Positions 7,464 to 17,215 of a DNA stretch of 64,000 nt are shown here, piece by piece. Under the pieces are notes generated by a model. The model did not search any database and was not told where the DNA came from. It worked only from the letters and a program-made list of their open reading frames with translations. This DNA comes from Posidonia oceanica (lineage: Eukaryota > Streptophyta > Magnoliopsida > Alismatales > Posidoniaceae), in assembly GCA_037176725.1 (NCBI GenBank), contig JAZBRS010000074.1:63058001-63122000 (forward strand), written 5' to 3'. Position 1 is the stretch's first letter. Each line of letters begins with the position of its first letter. A program made the position numbers and the translations under genes.

Positions 7464-10274
7464 CATGGCCAAGGAATCGCTGAACCGATCGTGGCGGAAG
7501 AACGAAGGGACAACGAGGGTCTAGGATACGACCCTCGCTCCGATAAAGTCAAGCGCCCGCAAGCAAAGAATCAGAGAATGGTCATACCTCGGAGCTTGAC
7601 CAACTTCACGAGCGCAGGTATCCTGGACTCAAGCACAGTTCAAGCCGTAGTGCCGTCGGAGCCGTGTCAAAACCCTCCGCCAGCGGAGGAGGACTGGGTC
7701 TGCGTTGAGGACTATTACTCGGACGAGGAACAGTCGGGCACAACAGGGGCAGTTCAGACTTGCAGTGAAAGCCAGCCCTATGCAACAGCACATCAGTCGG
7801 TTTATCTGGCCACTCCTTCCACAGATCATGAAGCAGCAGTCTTGACAGAACCCTTGGCAGATTTGGCAGTCTTTGATTCTCCCGCAGCCATGTCAGCAAT
7901 ACCAGCACCAGCTCAAGCACAGTCAGTCAGTTCGCAGGCAACCGTTGTCGCATCAGTGCAACTACCACCTTCGCAGAAAGGTCAGTCGCTGAGTTCAGTC
8001 AGCAGCACAGCTCAGCCCTTGTCAGAGGCCACACCACAGGCAATACGGCCAGCTCAATCAGTCATGCACCCCCTTGCCGCAGACCGGCGATTTGCATGGC
8101 CAGATCCTATGGCATCGGAGGCCGCGCTCTCATCATCATCATCAGTCACGGAGAACCAGCTGAGCATCGCGGTCTCCCGACCTTCGGGCCTTCAAGAGAG
8201 CACCTCCGCCCATCCTCAAACAGCAGCAGTCACTCTGGCAGCATATCCATCTGCAATCCCTCTGACTAGACCATCTGGGTCTCTCTTGCCGGGACAGTCG
8301 CAACCAGGCGCGCCCGTGAGTCAGAAGGTACAAGTGCCAGAGACGGTAATCCATCTCGCAGCCGAGCCAGTGCCTCAGGCCCTCGGCGCCTACTATGTCG
8401 ATTCACCCCCAGATGATGAAGAAGAAGGGGCGGTAGAAGCCCAAGTCGATTCATGGATGTCGGATTTGGAGCTGCTTTACCAAGAACAGCTCGAATCCAT
8501 AGTAGAAGACTTGGCACGACACCAAGCCGCAGAAAGGAAAGGAAAAGCCGTAGTTACGGATCCTCCTCTGCGAGAGGACTCCCCCTCCATCATGGTCCTG
8601 GGAGAGAGCTCAATGGTGTCGGATTCTCTCAGACCCGACGAGCTCATTACTCTTCAAGCCGAGGGTGGGTCCAGATGGCTTGTACAGCATATGCCCTCCA
8701 CAAGTACATTGGCAGACCCAGAAGAAGAGACACCAGCGGGTTGCGCAGCAGCAGTAACAGAGCAAAGAGCAGAGTCAGTGATAGAGCTGTCGGAAGTTTC
8801 AGTGGCAGAATCATCAGCAGCATCAGTCGCAGAGTCAGTAAAGCCCTCAGTAGTGTCAGCAGAGCATACGACAATGTCACCAGCAGCAGAGCAGACAGCA
8901 GAAGCCGCCAGAGCAGAGGTCGCACACCGAAGATTCAGAAACACTCGGGTAGGCGTGACCATCCTGAGGCGTCACCAGGGCCAAGAAGCAGAACTCCTAC
9001 ACTCCTTCGATGTGACGAACCCCACTTTCGAAAAGGAGATTCTCTCGGAACTTGTTGCGTACGGAGAGGAAGATAATACAGGCAATGATGACCCATCGCC
9101 TGAGTTCCGGCCCTATGACGACGACCCAGAAGGTCCCAATCTGCATGTTGAGGAAGAAACGGAGACTATTAACCTCGGCACAGCCGAAGAAACCAAAGAA
9201 GTTCGCATCAGCGCCCTGCTATCACCACAAGTCAGGATAGAGTTCATTGCATTCCTGAGGGAATATGCGGATGTCTTCGCCTGGACTTATGAAGACATGG
9301 TCGGCCTGGATGTCGAAATAGTGGTCCATAACTTGCCCTTGAAGCCAGATGCCAAGCCAGTAAAGCAGAAATTGAGAAGATGGCGACCACAGTGGCTGCT
9401 CATGATCAAGGAAGAAATAATGAAGCAGCTTGATGTTAACTTTTTAAAGGTCGTCCTTTACCCTGAATGGCTTGCAAACATTGTGCCAGTGCCCAAGAAG
9501 GACGGCCGGATCCGGGTATGTATCGACTACAGGGACCTGAACAAGGCGAGTCCCAAGGACGACTTCCCATTGCCTCACATTGACGTCCTAGTCGACAATA
9601 CCGCAGGCCACAAGATACTGTCCTTTATGGATGGTTTCTCCGGCTATAATCAGATCAAGATGGCCGAAGAAGACATGGAAAAAACTTCGTTCATCACCCC
9701 CTGGGGTGTCTTCTGTTATCAGGTTATGCCGTTTGGGTTGAAGAATGCTGGCGCAACATATCAGAGGGCCATGACCACACTTTTCCACGACCTCATGCAC
9801 CAAGAAGTGGAGGTCTATGTGGATGACATGATCACGAAGACCAAGGAGCCTGAGGATCACCTTAGTTGCCTAAAGAAGCTCTTTGACCGTCTGAGGAAGT
9901 ACAGACTGAGGCTTAACCCCAACAAGTGCGTATTCGGGGTTTCATCTGGCAAACTGCTCGGCTACATTGTTAGCCAAAGGGGGATTGAAGTGGACTCGAT
10001 GAAAGCTAAAGCCATCGTGGAGATGCCACCCCCTAGAACCGAGAAGGAGGTTCGAGGCCTACTTGGGCGTTTACAGTACATCAGCCGCTTCATTGCACAG
10101 CTTACGCCCATCTGCGAGCCCATCTTCAAACTCCTGAGGAAGAATGCACAAATCGACTGGAATGAAGAATGTCAAGCCGCATTTGAGAAGATCAAGCAGC
10201 TACTGGTCAAACCCCCCGTCTTGGTCCCTCCCACACCAGGAAGACCTCTGCTCCTCTATCTGTCAACCACATAG
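7464..10274 (+). CDS. pol: Pol part 1: low-complexity linker and reverse transcriptase of element 1
   Basis: This frame is the same as gag-pro and continues after the TGA at 7461. No ATG opens it; the first in-frame ATG is near 7578. The first roughly 550 residues are rich in Ser, Gln, Ala, Val and Pro, ending in an acidic region with RHQGQEAELLHSFDVTNPTF. RT follows (about 9290-10160): VPVPKKDGRIRVCIDYRDLN, MDGFSGYNQI, MPFGLKNAGATYQRAM and the catalytic YVDD at 9816-9827. Thumb and connection run to LLLYLSTT, where a TAG at 10272 interrupts the start of RNase H. Element 2 reads through the equivalent of the 7461 TGA (GTPLG-L-HGQGIAEPI), so gag-pro-pol was probably one frame or was joined by splicing or recoding. 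Ogre elements are known for an intron in the protease-RT interval. Confidence 0.9.
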   Translation, partial: HGQGIAEPIVAEERRDNEGLGYDPRSDKVKRPQAKNQRMVIPRSLTNFTSAGILDSSTVQAVVPSEPCQNPPPAEEDWVCVEDYYSDEEQSGTTGAVQTCSESQPYATAHQSVYLATPSTDHEAAVLTEPLADLAVFDSPAAMSAIPAPAQAQSVSSQATVVASVQLPPSQKGQSLSSVSSTAQPLSEATPQAIRPAQSVMHPLAADRRFAWPDPMASEAALSSSSSVTENQLSIAVSRPSGLQESTSAHPQTAAVTLAAYPSAIPLTRPSGSLLPGQSQPGAPVSQKVQVPETVIHLAAEPVPQALGAYYVDSPPDDEEEGAVEAQVDSWMSDLELLYQEQLESIVEDLARHQAAERKGKAVVTDPPLREDSPSIMVLGESSMVSDSLRPDELITLQAEGGSRWLVQHMPSTSTLADPEEETPAGCAAAVTEQRAESVIELSEVSVAESSAASVAESVKPSVVSAEHTTMSPAAEQTAEAARAEVAHRRFRNTRVGVTILRRHQGQEAELLHSFDVTNPTFEKEILSELVAYGEEDNTGNDDPSPEFRPYDDDPEGPNLHVEEETETINLGTAEETKEVRISALLSPQVRIEFIAFLREYADVFAWTYEDMVGLDVEIVVHNLPLKPDAKPVKQKLRRWRPQWLLMIKEEIMKQLDVNFLKVVLYPEWLANIVPVPKKDGRIRVCIDYRDLNKASPKDDFPLPHIDVLVDNTAGHKILSFMDGFSGYNQIKMAEEDMEKTSFITPWGVFCYQVMPFGLKNAGATYQRAMTTLFHDLMHQEVEVYVDDMITKTKEPEDHLSCLKKLFDRLRKYRLRLNPNKCVFGVSSGKLLGYIVSQRGIEVDSMKAKAIVEMPPPRTEKEVRGLLGRLQYISRFIAQLTPICEPIFKLLRKNAQIDWNEECQAAFEKIKQLLVKPPVLVPPTPGRPLLLYLSTT

Positions 10275-10532
10275 CATTCCATGGGTGCCGTCCTGGGACA
10301 ACACGACGAATCTGGCAGGAAGGAGCGCGCCATCTACTACCTGAGCAAAAAGTTCAATGAATGTGAAGCCAGGTACAGCATGATGGAGAAAACCTATTTG
10401 TCCCTTGTCTGGGCCGCACAGAAACTGAGGCACTATATGATGGCGTACCCGGTTCAGCTTTTGTGCCGGCATGATCCCATCAAGTTCCTTTTCCAAAAGC
10501 CGGCTCTGGTGGGCAGATGTGTCAAGTGGTAG
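10275..10532 (+). pseudogene. pol: Pol part 2: Ty3-type RNase H of element 1, between two stops
   Basis: This is in frame with RT after TAG 10272-10274. It reads HSMGAVLGQHDESGRKERAI, then YYLSKKF, EARYSMMEKTYLSLVWAAQKLRHY and FLFQKPALVGRCVKW, the usual RNase H that follows RT in Ty3/gypsy elements. A second TAG at 10530 replaces what is normally a Gln codon before VLLSQYDI. Both stops differ from a sense codon by one base, so they look like point mutations. The domain degrades the RNA strand during reverse transcription. Confidence 0.85.
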
Positions 10533-11311
10533 GTGTTGTTGTCCCAATATGACATCACTTTTGTCACACAGAGATCTATGAAGGGCCAGGCTATGGCGGA
10601 TCACCTCGCGGACTTCCCTCTGCCTGAATATCAACCCCTCCAGACACAGTTCCCTGACGAGGACATTCTTTTTGCGACGGAGGACTCAGAAGAGGAAGAT
10701 CCTGAAGAGCAAGAGCAGTGGCGGCTGTACTTCGACGGCGCCGTCAATAAGAAGGGTCGGGGCATCGGCGCGGTGCTGACCACACCTCATGGACAGATGA
10801 TTCCTTTTGCGAGGAAGCTGACTTTCGCATGCACGAACAATGAAGCAGAATACGAAGCATGCATCTTGGGTTTGAAAGTCGCCCTCGAACACAAAGCACA
10901 GAAGTTGCACGTGCACGGTGATGCCATGTTGGTAATCTCTCAGGTGAATGGCGACTGGAAGACCAAAGACCCCAAGCTCGTGCCATATCACGAATGTCTG
11001 CTGAGGCTAATAGAGGAGTTCAAGAGCATTGATTTCACATACATGAACAGGGCAAAAAATGCGTATGCAGACGCATTAGCGACCTTGGCTTCTTGGCTCA
11101 ACATACCAGACAACAGCATGGTAGATGTGTCAGTCACCTGCATTGAGGAGCCTGCCCATTGCATGAATATAGAGGAGGCAGATCCGACAGTGGAGCAGCC
11201 ATGGTATCATGATATCAAAGCATTCTTGGAGTCTGGTAGCGTCCCGTCTGGCACCACTGCAGAAGATAAGAGAACTTTGGCGCGTCTGGCGTCAAAGTAT
11301 GTACTGGGGGG
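10533..11311 (+). pseudogene. pol: Pol part 3: second (archaeal-type) RNase H of element 1
   Basis: Same frame as RT. The end of the first RNase H region (VLLSQYDITFVTQRSMKGQAMADHLADFP) is followed by an acidic spacer and then WRLYFDGAVNKKGRGIGAVL, TNNEAEYEACILGLKVAL, HGDAMLVISQVNGDW and NAYADALATLASW. The four acidic positions of an active RNase H are present (FDG, EAEYEA, GDAML, YADAL). A dual RNase H is the hallmark of the Tat clade. At the G run 11306-11311 the frame shifts: YVLGG in this frame must join GQLYRRSYNQ in the integrase frame, a one-base change in a homopolymer. Confidence 0.85.
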
Positions 11312-12444
11312 CCGGACAGTTATACAGAAGATCATACAATCAGATGCTATTACGCTGCTTGGACAAACCAGAGGCTGACACCTTAATGCTTCAAGTGCAT
11401 GCCGGGACCTGTGGCCCGCACATGAACGGTGTCCTCTTAGCCAAGAAGATCATGCTCCAAGGGTATTTCTGGCAAACCATGGAAGCTGACTGCTGCCGTT
11501 TCGTGCGTAAATGCCACAACTGTCAGATCCATGGCAATTTCATCAAGGCTCCCCCTCATCAGCTGCACAACATGTCCTCGCCATGGCCTTTCTCCACCTG
11601 GGGGATCGACGTCATTGGCGCGATACACCCCGCCGCTTCAAATGGCCATCGCTTCATCATGGTGGCAATAGACTACTTCACTAAGTGGGTGGAAGCAGCT
11701 TCCTACAGGACAGTCACCGCAGTGGCAACTGAAAAGTTCATCAGAAACAGCATCGTTGCCCGGTACGGGGTCTCTCACTCCATCATCTCTGATAATGGCA
11801 CGAACTTCATCGCCAAAAGAACTGAGGAGTTCCTACAGAATTTCAGAATCAAGCATCACCGCTCCTCACCATACCGGCCTCAGATGAATGGAGCAGTGGA
11901 GTCTGCTAACAAGAATATCATCAAAATCATGAAGAAAATGGCGGAAACCCACAAGGACTGGCACGATCAGCTCCCGTACGCACTCTGGGCGTACAGGACA
12001 TCAATCCGGACCTCGACAGGAGCCACCCCGTACTCGCTGGTGTACGGCATGGAAGCTGTATTGCCTGTTGAAGTGGAGATCCCCTCGCTGCGAATCTTGC
12101 GAGAAGCTGAGTTGGAAGAGGTAGAATGGGTCGAAGACCGCTGCGTCCAACTGAACCTGATTGATGAGCACAGACTACAAGCCATGCACAATGCCCATTG
12201 TTATCAGAAGCGAATGGCTAGAGCATTCTTGAAGAAAGTCTGGCCCAGAAGCTTCCAGCCCGGAGATCTTGTTCTGCGTGCCATTCATCTATCGGACGGT
12301 CGAGGCAAATTCCGACCTAATTGGCGCGGACCCTTTGTAGTTAAGCAGATCTTCTCAGGCGGCGCAGTAACTCTTGAAGACATGGACCAGGTCGAGCAGT
12401 CTGAGCCGGTCAACATGTGCTACCTCAAGAAGTACTATCAGTAG
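11312..12444 (+). CDS. pol: Pol part 4: integrase of element 1
   Basis: The frame is shifted relative to RT; sequence before about 11312 in this frame is noise. HHCC zinc-binding region: VHAGTCGPHMNG followed by CHNC. Catalytic DDE core: WGIDVIG, SIISDNGTNF and NGAVESANKN. A GPY/F-like module (PNWRGPFVVKQIFSGG) lies near the C-terminus, which ends in NMCYLKKYYQ. There is no chromodomain, as expected for Tat. It joins element cDNA to host DNA in the nucleus. Within its own frame the integrase is uninterrupted to TAG 12442-12444. Element 3 keeps only the homologous last 70 or so codons at 45545-45760. Confidence 0.92.
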
Positions 12445-13758
12445 CCGAGAGTAGCCATTGCGGACTCTTCCTCCCATTTGTCATGTTCTCGCCATTTGCA
12501 TATCTTTGCGTCTCTTTTCGCTCCATCTCCTCCATGCTTTACTTCATCCAGTTTTCTACATTCCCTGACATTGCAACACTCCTGTGCATCCTCGCTCATC
12601 CCATTCACATTCTCTTATCAAATCATACATTGCATTCTGCCCGGTGATGAAAATCGGAGGTGCTTGCCTGCTGCGAAAGGAGTCTCCCGACCTCACCTGA
12701 TACTACTTAGATGTCTTGGCTAGTGAGGGAGCCACCACCCAATGAGAGCGGGCGAAATGCCCAAACCCCTAAGGACTTACACCCTTTAGAAGAGTGCTAG
12801 GTGTTGGTCAGAAAGCAGTACATACCCTAGCCTAGATGTGCGGAAAAAGAAAGAGAAAGAGAAAGCCAAAAGCCCGTACCCGAAAGACCCTAACGCCCAT
12901 CTCCCCTGGGGGAGGGAACAGCGGAAACCTGCAAGCCAAAAAAAAAGAAAGAAAAAAGGAAAAAGGAACAAAAACAAAAGAGAATGATAGAAAAGAAAAG
13001 GGAGAAGGGGGAAAGGCCCCATTCCCGCAAAAAAAGAAGAAGGAAAAAAAGAAGAAAAAAGAAGAGAATAAAGGCAAGCAGGGTAACCCCGCACCTCTCA
13101 CCTACCCCAGAAAAGAGTCAAAGCCCGGGGCGAGTCCTCCTCGCTTCCAAAATGGGGACGAGGAGAGCCCTGTACACCGACATAAAAAGGGAAAAAAGAG
13201 GTAGGAGTGAGTGTAAGTCCTTGAGAGTTTGGCATGGAGCCCGTCCTCTCTACACCACCACCAAACATCACCCATACCTTTCCCTAGAGTGCCACCAACA
13301 AGTCAGGAGTCCGAGTAGAGTCCGGTGAGTTAAGGACCGCTCCCTTTCTATACAGCAGGCGCCAAAGCACCCTGATGCTGAGGGCAAACCATACCAAATC
13401 ACACGCATCTGCATTTTCCAGTCATCTCCGCTCCTTCTGATCATTCTGCTCCGCCAAGGCTCACTCCAGCGCTGAGACAGTACCTCTACTTAGCATGCGT
13501 TGGCACCGTCAGGCTGCGACAACCTGGGGTTCCCGACGGTCCCCGCCACGTCAACAGAATGTCCTTATGCTTATACATGTTCAATTGCCATAATCTGAAT
13601 GTGTACTGCTAAATGTGCTGCACTGTTTCTACCAGTCTCAGAATCTGCTTTCCTATGATGGTTTTGTGCCTATATGAGCTCTGATAATTTACAGTCTTGG
13701 CAACAGGTACCTGAAGAATCTTGTAACAGCCGTCTGCCCCCATCCCGCAATCTGTGCA
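12445..13758 (+). other. Interval between integrase and extra gene of element 1
   Basis: No coding frame I can support. A stretch at 12640-12800 (GGTGATGAAAATCGGAGG, GAGGGAGCCACCAC) is conserved in element 3 (about 45908-46065). 12840-13100 is an A/G-rich tract (runs of AAAAAGAAAG). Just before the extra gene, 13690-13726 holds a pyrimidine-poor ATAATTTACAG and GGCAACAG that could serve as 3' splice sites. This is inference only. Confidence 0.6.
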
Positions 13759-14961
13759 ATGGGTTTCCCCACCTTGGTAACCCCCACACACTGTTCCGAG
13801 ATCCTGCGAGAATGGATCGGCAAGCTGACAAGAGATGACTGTGAGAAGCTGCGCCTGTGGGGCATTCCGACCAAACTGCTCAAGGCTGCTGATGTAGAAG
13901 TAAGCCGCCATCTTCTGTGTGCTGCTGCGCGATTCTGGAAGCCAGCACACCATGTCTTCCGTTTCGGCAGAGCTGAACTGACACCTACACTGGAAGAAGT
14001 GCGTCGAATCTGCGGCTTTTCCAAGATCTTGGGGCCGCCCATCTTCATGAGGCGTGACGGATACTTGGCAGTCCTGAAACAGCTGACTGGCCTCTCTACC
14101 CAAAGTTGCCAGCAGAAACTGATTTGTACTAGCGGGCCCATGCCCCTGCTTCGCCTAGCGTACTTTGATGATATTGTGGAAAAGCGCGTTGAACTCGGAG
14201 ACGAGCTGTGGCTCCGAGGGTTTGTCACCCGTTTCCTAGGCGAGCTGGTCTTTACTCATGGCAAGGCAACAGTGGCCATCGAGATCGCTGAAATAGCACT
14301 CGCCGTGGTGACCCAGCACATAGACCTGGCACCGGTTGTCTTGGCAGAGACCTACCGCGGTCTGGACCGCATCTCGCATCGCTGCCGCCACTTTCATGGT
14401 TGCGGATCATTCATTCAGGTCTGGCTAGCGGCGCACACTCAGATAGACCTTCTGCGCCCCCAAGTACATGCTTTCGAGGCCTACTGCAGCAGCGGCCATG
14501 CCAAGGCAGTCAAGAGCGTCAAAGGAGAATATGAAAGGCTATCGGGACTGACAGACGACACAGTCACATGGCGTATCATTCCTTCTGCAGCCGAAGCATT
14601 CACTGTCTTCTTCAATACACGCGACATGCGTCTGGTTGTGCTACCAGGATTTACTGCAGGTGTAGAATATCACCCTATCAGAGTCATGCGCCAGTTCGGC
14701 TTCCAGCAGGGCGCCTTTGTCGACAGCACAGCGCCTAAGCTTCTTCAGGAATATCCCCTCAGTACAATTGCCCCCACGAGGGAGTTGGCCAACCTGATGC
14801 AGCATGGTGTGCAATCAACAGACATCGCTGCAATAAAAGGTGTAGGGTGTACCCCGGAGTACATCACTAAGGTGCAGGACCTCTGGCCCATTAATGAAAT
14901 CCCGCCGAGCGGTCCCTTATTCTCTGACTCTGGAAAATCAAAGAAGGCCCGAATCAGCTAG
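13759..14961 (+). CDS. Extra gene after integrase: plant-mobile-domain/DUF7745-like protein
   Basis: 400 residues from ATG 13759; a TGA at 13675 limits any extension. It has a normal amino-acid composition, unlike the other frames around it. Seen: ...FWKPAHHVFRF...ELTPTLEEVRRICGF (residues 59-87), GDELWLRGFVTRFLGELVF (about 148-166), HFHGCGSFIQVWLAAH (about 210-226) and TWRIIPSAAEAFTVFF (about 269). The FW..F.F...E+TPTLEEV pattern and the later GC..+QVW motif are what I know from the plant mobile domain (PMD, as in MAIN/MAIL1) and DUF7745 proteins often found in plant retroelements. Catalytic function is unknown. A homologue of roughly three-quarters identity lies in element 5 (63129-64000, minus). 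How it is expressed is not evident; a spliced or internally initiated mRNA is possible. Confidence 0.75.
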   Translation: MGFPTLVTPTHCSEILREWIGKLTRDDCEKLRLWGIPTKLLKAADVEVSRHLLCAAARFWKPAHHVFRFGRAELTPTLEEVRRICGFSKILGPPIFMRRDGYLAVLKQLTGLSTQSCQQKLICTSGPMPLLRLAYFDDIVEKRVELGDELWLRGFVTRFLGELVFTHGKATVAIEIAEIALAVVTQHIDLAPVVLAETYRGLDRISHRCRHFHGCGSFIQVWLAAHTQIDLLRPQVHAFEAYCSSGHAKAVKSVKGEYERLSGLTDDTVTWRIIPSAAEAFTVFFNTRDMRLVVLPGFTAGVEYHPIRVMRQFGFQQGAFVDSTAPKLLQEYPLSTIAPTRELANLMQHGVQSTDIAAIKGVGCTPEYITKVQDLWPINEIPPSGPLFSDSGKSKKARIS

Positions 14962-15400
14962 AGCCATCATGCCGCTGCCATTCTGTTTTCCTTTCAAGTT
15001 GTGCTGTACTTTTTGACCTGTCACGGGCATGTAACCAACAATTCTATCAATGCAAAACTGTTTTGTGCTGGCTGTTCACATTTCAAGGCTGATCTTGCAT
15101 TTCATGCTCCTCGCCGCTCACATCCGGAGGCCCCTTGGCCCGACTAATTGCTCACATGACGCAGGAAAGTCCTCAGCAAACGACCCAGGCTCCAGGACCT
15201 ACGTGAACCCGCGCCGTCCAACCTGCTACCGGACATACCCGGCTGAGTCTCCTTTGGGCTGGTACCCCAAACTACTCGTCTGACAAACGCGTCAGTTTTG
15301 TCCATCCTTCGCTTTCTCGATACCGGGGACGTTTCGACTAACCCCTGGTATCATCCTGATACCAGGGGCATCTTTTCAGACGCCCCGCAGTATCCCACCC
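14962..15400 (+). other. 3' UTR after the extra gene, with strong hairpin at 15342-15368
   Basis: Non-coding. It holds a perfect 11-bp inverted repeat: CCCCTGGTATC (15342-15352), loop ATCCT, GATACCAGGGG (15358-15368). The same arms occur in element 5 (62656-62683) with loop AGGGAT, that is, ATCCCT on its coding strand. GGGCTGGTACCCCAAACTAC (about 15256) is a variant of a hairpin found again in other UTRs and LTRs. Confidence 0.75.
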
Positions 15401-15404
15401 TTGT

Positions 15405-15860
15405 TCTCATCTCCTCTTTGCCGGCCGATAAGTCCGATATCTTATCACCTTTCCCAATCAATCAATCTCATCATTATCTCATCTCCTCTTTGCCGGCCGA
15501 TAAGTCCGATATCTTATCACCTTTTTCAACCAAGCTCTCATCATTACCTCACCCCCCTTCTTTAGCATTAGCTCTCATCATTACCTCATCCCCTTTCTTT
15601 AGCATTAGCTCTCATCATTACCTCACCCCCCTTCTTTAGCATTAGCTCTCATCATTACCTCATCCCCCTTCTTTAGCATTAGTTCTCATCATGACCTCAT
15701 CCCCCTTCTTTAGCATTAGTTCTCATCATGACCTCATCCCCCTTCTTTAGCAGTAATTCTCATCATGATCTCATCCCCCTCTTTAGCAGTAGTTCTCATC
15801 ATGATCTCGTCCCCTTCTTTAGCAGTAGTTCTCATCATGATCTCATCCCCTCTTACCAAG
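15405..15860 (+). repeat. Tandem repeats of 72 bp and about 37 bp in 3' UTR
   Basis: Two copies of a 72-bp unit (about 15406 and 15478) contain GATAAG...CTTATC. They are followed by about nine copies of a 36-37-bp unit with CTCATCATKACCTCATCCCC and TTTAGCA. It then grades into ATCAATCATTCA-rich sequence to 15945. No coding potential. Confidence 0.85.
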
Positions 15861-15944
15861 CAACCAGGCACTCATCAATCAATCATTCAGCAATCAATCA
15901 TTCAGCATTCGATCACTCATCACTCGATCATTCATCAATCAAGC

Positions 15945-17215
15945 ACCCTTAGGCTGATATCCTAAACTATCAACAATCAAGCACTTCCAGGCTGATATCC
16001 TAAACTATCTACTCTCAGGCTGATATTCCTAAACTATCGATCCAGGCTGATATTCCTAAACTATCTACTCCTAGGCTGATATCCTAAACTATCAACAATC
16101 AAGCACTTCCAGGCTGATATCCTAAACTATCTACTCTCAGGCTGATATTCCTAAACTATCGATCCAGGCTGATATTCCTAAACTATCTACTCCCAGGCTG
16201 ATATTCCTAAACTATCTATTCTCAGGCTGATATTCCTAAACTATCTATCTTTTGGCCGATCCATGGTTGGCCCGCAGTTGTGTTATACGGCTGACATCCA
16301 GTAACTGTCCCTCGCAGTGCCGCCAGGCTGATAACCTAAACTATCTATCTAGGCTGATATCCTAAACTATCTAGGCTGATATCCTAAACTATCTATCTAG
16401 GCTGATATCCTAAACTATCCGGCATCTGCGTTATACGGCTGACATCCAGTAACTGTCCCTCGTAATTGCCCCCTCCAGTTGATAGGACTGTAAACTATCT
16501 ATCTAGGCTGATATCCTAAACTATCTAGGCTGATATCCTAAACTATCGATCTAGGCTGATAACCTAAACTATCGATCTAGGCTGATATCCTAAACTATCT
16601 ATGGCAATTACGTTATACGGCTGATATCCAGTAACTATCCCTTGCAATTGCTCTTTCCAGGCTGATAACCTAAACTATCTATCTAGGCTGATATCCTAAA
16701 CTATCTAGGCTGATATCCTAAACTATCGATCTAGGCTGATAACCTAAACTATCGATCTAGGCTGATATCCTAAACTATCTATCGCAATTGCATTATACGG
16801 CTGACATCCAGTAACTGTCCCTCGCAAGGCCGCCAGGCTGATAACCTAAACTATCTATCCAGGCTGATATCCTAAACTATCTATCCAGGCTGATATCCTA
16901 AACTATCCGGCACTTGCGTTATACGGCTGATATCCAGTAACTATCTCTCATGGTTTGCCCTTTCCAGTTGATAGGACTGTAAACTATCTATCTAGGCTGA
17001 TATCCTAAACTATCTAGGCTGATATCCTAAACTATCTATCTAGGCTGATATCCTAAACTATCTATGGCAACCATGTTATACGGCTGATATCCAGTAACTA
17101 TCACTCACAACTGCGCCTTCTGGTTGATAGGACCGTAAACTATCGCCAGGCTGATAACCTAAACTATCGCCCTCGGCTGATGATCCGAAACTCATCCGGT
17201 CGATAAGTCCGACAA
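15945..17215 (+). repeat. 22-bp GATA/TATC minisatellite with higher-order structure
   Basis: The basic unit AGGCTGATATCCTAAACTATCT (here split for reading: AGGCTGATATCC + TAAACTATCT) recurs tens of times. It is punctuated by a 35-bp spacer with TTATACGGCTGACATCCAGT near 16285, 16431, 16613, 16790, 16918 and 17075, so there is a higher-order period of about 130-180 bp. Each unit has GATA and TATC arms around an 8-nt loop. Variant GATAGGACTGTAAACTATC extends the stem by one pair, and 17203-17222 reads GATAAGT-CCGACA-ACTTATC, a 7-bp stem. Confidence 0.9.

Noticed and set aside
11209..11311. N-terminal extension of the integrase frame (MISKHSWSL...)
   Set aside because: The other frame here encodes the conserved end of the second RNase H region; the extension is an out-of-frame reading before the G-run shift.
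15945..17215. CRISPR-like look of regularly spaced repeats
   Set aside because: Units are contiguous tandem repeats without unique spacers, in a plant retrotransposon UTR; no cas genes.
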